DNA of 9,601 nt, from positions 1-9,601 of the forward strand of contig JAUVYS010000043.1 of NCBI GenBank assembly GCA_030602965.1, read 5' to 3'. Below, piece after piece: positions 6,582 through 9,601 of the stretch (the first letter of the stretch is position 1; each line of letters begins with the position of its first letter). This stretch comes from Candidatus Bathyarchaeota archaeon. Lineage in GTDB: Archaea; Thermoproteota; Bathyarchaeia; RBG-16-48-13; JAGMEO01. A program made the position numbers and the translations under genes. Under the pieces are notes generated by a model, which worked only from the letters and a program-made list of their open reading frames with translations, was not told where the DNA came from and ran no database searches.

Positions 6582-6599
6582 GTTTATAATCACGGTGAG

Positions 6600-7553
6600 A
6601 TGATGAGTAAAGAACCGGAGAAATCTAAGTTTGCGTTCTACTGGGCTGCTAGTTGTGGAGGCTGCGAAATTGCAGTACTCGATATAAACGAGAAAATTTT
6701 GGATGTGGTCGCTAAAGTTGACATTGTCTTTTGGCCAGTTGCCTTGGACTTCAAATACAAAGACGTAGAGGCGATGCCTGACAAGTATATTGATGTTTGC
6801 TTCTTCAATGGCGCTATTAGAACTGAAGAAAACGAGCACATTGCAAAGCTCTTGAGAAAGAAATCCAAAGTCTTGGTTGCCTTTGGTTCTTGTGCGGTCG
6901 ATGGTTGTGTGGTAGGCCTTGCGAATCTTTGGGACAGAGAAACGATATTTGAAAGAGCCTACTCTGAGACTCCTTCAACAAACAATCCTGAATCTACTAT
7001 TCCTCAAACTTCGTTCAAGGTTAAAGAAGGAGAGCTAACTTTACCAGAATTTTATGACACAGTGAAAACATTAGCCCAGACTGTTGACGTGGACTATTTT
7101 CTGCCGGGCTGTCCACCGCCTATTCCTTCTATTCTTCAGGCTGTAGAAGCCATTTTCAACAATAATTTGCCTCCAAAAGGCGCAGTTCTTTTGCCAAATA
7201 AATCAATTTGTGATGAATGTCCCAGAGAGAAAAACGATCATGAACTCTCTGAGATTAAACGGATATACGAGATAGATGATGATGGTGAAACTTGTTTCTG
7301 GGATCAGCAAGTTATCTGCATGGATCCTGCAACAAGAGCAGGTTGCGGTGCTCAGTGCCCACTTGTTAACATTCCTTGTACTGGATGTGATGGCCCTGGG
7401 CCACGGGTGACTGATCAAGGAGCTGCAGCTATGAGTGCATTAGCATCTATCGTGACTGGCCCAGAAGTAATTGAGCAAGTTGTGGACCCGATTGGGACAT
7501 TTTACAAGTATTCACTAGCTAGATCTATACTTCGGAGGAAGGTGAGGAAATGA
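6600..7553 (+). CDS. mvhG: F420-non-reducing hydrogenase small subunit MvhG
   Basis: This 317-residue iron-sulfur subunit carries electrons away from the [NiFe] site of MvhA. SCGGCE (C19, C22), GSCA (C98), VDGC (C103) and GCPPP (C171) mark the proximal cluster domain. The CDECPREK motif and the Cys-rich stretch CMDPATRAGCGAQCP followed by CTGCDGPGP supply ligands for the medial and distal clusters. There is no twin-arginine signal, so the enzyme is cytoplasmic as in group 3 hydrogenases, and the length is close to the usual ~300 residues. Two ATG codons are adjacent (6600 and 6603). GGTGA at 6594-6598 is slightly better spaced for the second, so the protein may start one residue later. The TGA overlaps the mvhA ATG as ATGA, so the two are translationally coupled. 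No mvhD precedes it, unlike many methanogen clusters. Confidence 0.93.
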   Translation: MMSKEPEKSKFAFYWAASCGGCEIAVLDINEKILDVVAKVDIVFWPVALDFKYKDVEAMPDKYIDVCFFNGAIRTEENEHIAKLLRKKSKVLVAFGSCAVDGCVVGLANLWDRETIFERAYSETPSTNNPESTIPQTSFKVKEGELTLPEFYDTVKTLAQTVDVDYFLPGCPPPIPSILQAVEAIFNNNLPPKGAVLLPNKSICDECPREKNDHELSEIKRIYEIDDDGETCFWDQQVICMDPATRAGCGAQCPLVNIPCTGCDGPGPRVTDQGAAAMSALASIVTGPEVIEQVVDPIGTFYKYSLARSILRRKVRK

Positions 7554-9004
7554 AAGAAATAGTTATAGACCCTATCACGAGGCTGGAAGGCCATGGTAAA
7601 ATCTCTATTTTCCTTAATGATGAAGGAAATGTGGAAAACGCATACTTCCAGGTTCCAGAACTGCGGGGTTTTGAGCGTTTCTGTGAGGGTCGAAGAGCTG
7701 AAGACCTACCAATAATAACCACTAGAATTTGTGGTGTCTGTCCTGTCGCACATCACATGGCTGGTGCAAAGGCTTTGGATGCCGCCTTTAACGTGGAGCC
7801 AACAGAAACAGCGAAAAAACTTAGAGAACTCGAATATGTTGGTTATTTCATCTATGACCATATTCTTCACTTTTACTTTTTAGGCGGTCCAGACTTCGTA
7901 GTAGGACCAGATGCTCCGCCTGCGAAACGGAACATTCTTGGAGTGATTGAGAAAGTAGGCTTGGATGTTGCAAAAGAAGTCATCAAACACCGAGCTTACG
8001 GTCAGAAGATAACTGGCATTCTCGGTGGAAGACCAACCCACCCTGTTACTGCTTTGCCTGGGGGAATGGCAAAAGCTTTGTCTGAGGATGAGCGGCAAGA
8101 GATTGAGAAGATGGTTAGAAGCTGTGTTGACTTTGCCAAGTTCTCTCTCAAACTCTTCGATGACGTTGTCCTCAAAAACGCTAACTATGTTGACTTGATC
8201 ACTAGTGACCCTTACAAATTAGAGACCTATTATATGGGAACGGTTGACAAAGACAACAATGTTAACTTCTATGATGGTGATGTTAGGGTTGTTGATCCGA
8301 AAGGAAAAGAGTTTGTGAAGTTTAAACCTCCAGAATACTTGGATGTTATAGAAGAACATGTTGAGCCTTGGACATACGTCAAACTTCCTTACCTCAAGAA
8401 GTTTGGGTGGAAAGGATTCGTAGCTGGACAAGACAGTGGCATTTACAGGGTTGGACCTCTAGGAAGACTCAACGTTGCAGAGGGAATGACTACGCCAGTT
8501 GCCAATGAAGAGTACAAGAGGATGTATAAGACTCTTGGTGGAAAGCCTGTTCACGCCACTTTAGCTTTCCACTGGGCTCGACTCATCGAACTCATGTATG
8601 CAACAGAACGAGCCTTAGAACTGGTAACTGATCCCGAAATTACTAGCAAAGACATAAGAAACAAGCCTGGGAAGCCTGGGGAAGGAGTAGGTATTGTTGA
8701 GGCGGCTAGAGGCACTTTGATTCATCATTACCAGTTAGATGAGAATGCTCTTGCAAAGAAGGTCAACCTAATTGTGGCTACAACTCATAATGCTCCCGGC
8801 ATCTGTATGTCAATTAAAAACGCTGCTAAAAGCTTGATACGAAATGGTAAAGTCGATGATGGCTTGCTTAACAAGGTGGAGATGGCTTTCAGGGCTTACG
8901 ATCCGTGTTTAGCATGTGCTACTCACTTTGCTATTGGCGAGATGCCATTAGAAGTAAATATCTATGACAGCGAAACGAGGTTGGTAAAGACGATAAGGAG
9001 ATGA
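7550..9004 (+). CDS. mvhA: F420-non-reducing hydrogenase large subunit MvhA, [NiFe] catalytic subunit
   Basis: This 484-residue catalytic subunit splits H2 at the Ni-Fe(CN)2CO centre. The N-terminus (DPITRLEGHGKI) is typical of the family. The L1 motif RICGVCPVAHH supplies C61 and C64, and the L2 motif DPCLACATH supplies C453 and C456, with H459 as the usual cleavage point. Twenty-five residues follow that His, the tail a HycI-type protease removes; the protease gene lies upstream on the other strand. All four nickel ligands are cysteine, so there is no selenocysteine variant. The ATG overlaps the mvhG stop, with a GGTGAGG-type ribosome site at about 7541-7547, and hdrA follows after ten bases. 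Context and motifs place it in group 3c, coupled to heterodisulfide reductase. Subgroup assignment rests on the neighbours and overall similarity. Confidence 0.94.
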   Translation: MKEIVIDPITRLEGHGKISIFLNDEGNVENAYFQVPELRGFERFCEGRRAEDLPIITTRICGVCPVAHHMAGAKALDAAFNVEPTETAKKLRELEYVGYFIYDHILHFYFLGGPDFVVGPDAPPAKRNILGVIEKVGLDVAKEVIKHRAYGQKITGILGGRPTHPVTALPGGMAKALSEDERQEIEKMVRSCVDFAKFSLKLFDDVVLKNANYVDLITSDPYKLETYYMGTVDKDNNVNFYDGDVRVVDPKGKEFVKFKPPEYLDVIEEHVEPWTYVKLPYLKKFGWKGFVAGQDSGIYRVGPLGRLNVAEGMTTPVANEEYKRMYKTLGGKPVHATLAFHWARLIELMYATERALELVTDPEITSKDIRNKPGKPGEGVGIVEAARGTLIHHYQLDENALAKKVNLIVATTHNAPGICMSIKNAAKSLIRNGKVDDGLLNKVEMAFRAYDPCLACATHFAIGEMPLEVNIYDSETRLVKTIRR

Positions 9005-9014
9005 GGGATGAGAA

Positions 9015-9601
9015 ATGCAAGAAGCTAAAGTTGGAGTATTTCTGTTTGATCGTGGAAAATACCTCTCTGAGATACTGGATTATAATGAACTTGAAAATTT
9101 TGTAGAACAAGTTGAAGGTGTAGTTCTTGTCAAGAGGTGGAGCGGCTTCAGTCTTGAAGAAAGCATCCAAATTATTACTGATGCTATTAAGAGTGGAGAG
9201 ACAAATAGGATTGTCGTTACTGCGACCATTCCGAAGCTTAGTGAGATCAAAATTGTTGGTGCTGTAGAGAAGGCTGGGCTTAACCCTTACTTGGTTGAGA
9301 TTATTGACATTAAAAGTTACTGTGCTTGGCCTCATAGAGATAAGCCTAAAGAGGCCACTGAAAAAGCTAAAGCCGTCCTCCTCGCGGCAATTGAACGTGC
9401 CAAACTTCTTGAGCCTATAGAGAAAATTGAGTTTCCTGCTTTGAAATCTGTTTTAGTCATAGGCGGTGGTATTGCGGGAATGCAGACCGCTATTGACTTG
9501 ACAGATTTGGGCTTTGAAGTTCATATAGTTGAGAAGATGCCTTTTATGGGTGGTTTATCTGCTCGCGCTGGCCGTTTCTTCCCTACCGGCGATTGTTCAA
9601 T
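9015..9601 (+). CDS. hdrA: Heterodisulfide reductase subunit A (HdrA)-like, 3' end outside window
   Basis: The first 195 residues of an HdrA-type flavoprotein, cut by the right edge; HdrA proteins usually have around 650 residues. The FAD-binding Rossmann motif VLVIGGGIAGMQ spans residues 147-158, and GRFFPTGDCS (186-195) matches the conserved Cys-bearing segment of the HdrA flavin domain. The N-terminal 140 residues follow the usual HdrA pre-domain (AGLNPYLVEI, then a Cys-Ala-Trp-Pro-His element), but C103 is its only cysteine; the CHCG-type and other ligand positions are replaced (VFLFDRG at 8-14, ATIPKLSE at 70-77). GAGGG at 9003-9007, overlapping the mvhA stop, is seven bases from the ATG. 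HdrA carries the FAD that bifurcates electrons from H2 between ferredoxin and a disulfide acceptor. Here it should receive electrons from MvhAG. Confidence 0.9.
   Translation, partial: MQEAKVGVFLFDRGKYLSEILDYNELENFVEQVEGVVLVKRWSGFSLEESIQIITDAIKSGETNRIVVTATIPKLSEIKIVGAVEKAGLNPYLVEIIDIKSYCAWPHRDKPKEATEKAKAVLLAAIERAKLLEPIEKIEFPALKSVLVIGGGIAGMQTAIDLTDLGFEVHIVEKMPFMGGLSARAGRFFPTGDCS

Noticed and set aside
6564..6839. 91-codon minus-strand frame overlapping the mvhG start and promoter region
   Set aside because: It runs against the conserved CGGC-containing N-terminus of mvhG and has no features of its own.
8931..9335. 134-codon minus-strand frame opposite the end of mvhA and start of hdrA
   Set aside because: Both plus-strand genes are firmly identified here; this is a shadow of their codon pattern.

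Overview
The window looks like part of the chromosome of an uncultivated anaerobic archaeon. It holds an F420-non-reducing (Mvh-type) [NiFe]-hydrogenase followed directly by hdrA, a HycI-type hydrogenase protease, and radical SAM proteins of a kind common in archaea. Upstream regions show AT-rich TATA-like boxes, Shine-Dalgarno motifs of the GGAGG/GGTGA type, and several GTG or TTG starts. A Bathyarchaeia-like or related lineage is a guess; no marker gene here fixes the phylum.

Layout. (1) 1-809, minus: a radical SAM protein with a CX3CX2C cluster, running off the left edge. (2) 950-1776, plus: two overlapping half-size membrane permease genes that are paralogous to each other and together have the size of one two-repeat permease of the DUF318/COG0701 type. 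(3) 1777-2226: no convincing gene, but a cluster of small perfect inverted repeats near 2022-2074. (4) 2227-4623, plus: one 798-codon frame for a secreted, sequon-rich surface protein with an S-layer-like C-terminal region, interrupted by a single in-frame TAG at 2605-2607. (5) 4624-5032: noncoding, with tandem hairpins and a T-run that look like a terminator. (6) 5033-5977, plus: a second CX3CX2C radical SAM protein, whose true start may lie upstream. (7) 5980-6513, minus: hydrogenase maturation protease, convergent with (6). (8) 6514-6599: divergent promoter region with a perfect 12-bp palindrome. (9) 6600-9601, plus: mvhG, mvhA and hdrA (hdrA cut by the right edge), overlapping or nearly so, clearly one operon.

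How the genes work together. MvhA/MvhG should oxidise H2 in the cytoplasm and pass electrons to HdrA, the flavin-bearing, electron-bifurcating subunit of heterodisulfide reductase-type complexes. The large subunit still carries the C-terminal tail that the neighbouring HycI-like protease should remove. Two things depart from the textbook arrangement: no mvhD precedes mvhG, and the N-terminal domain of HdrA has only one cysteine. The two radical SAM proteins resemble the archaeal LipS1/LipS2-type lipoyl synthase pair; this is a motif-based inference. The permease and surface-protein genes between them have no evident link to either system.

The observations most worth a second look are the lone amber codon in the surface-protein gene, the split paralogous permease, and the cysteine-poor HdrA N-terminus.
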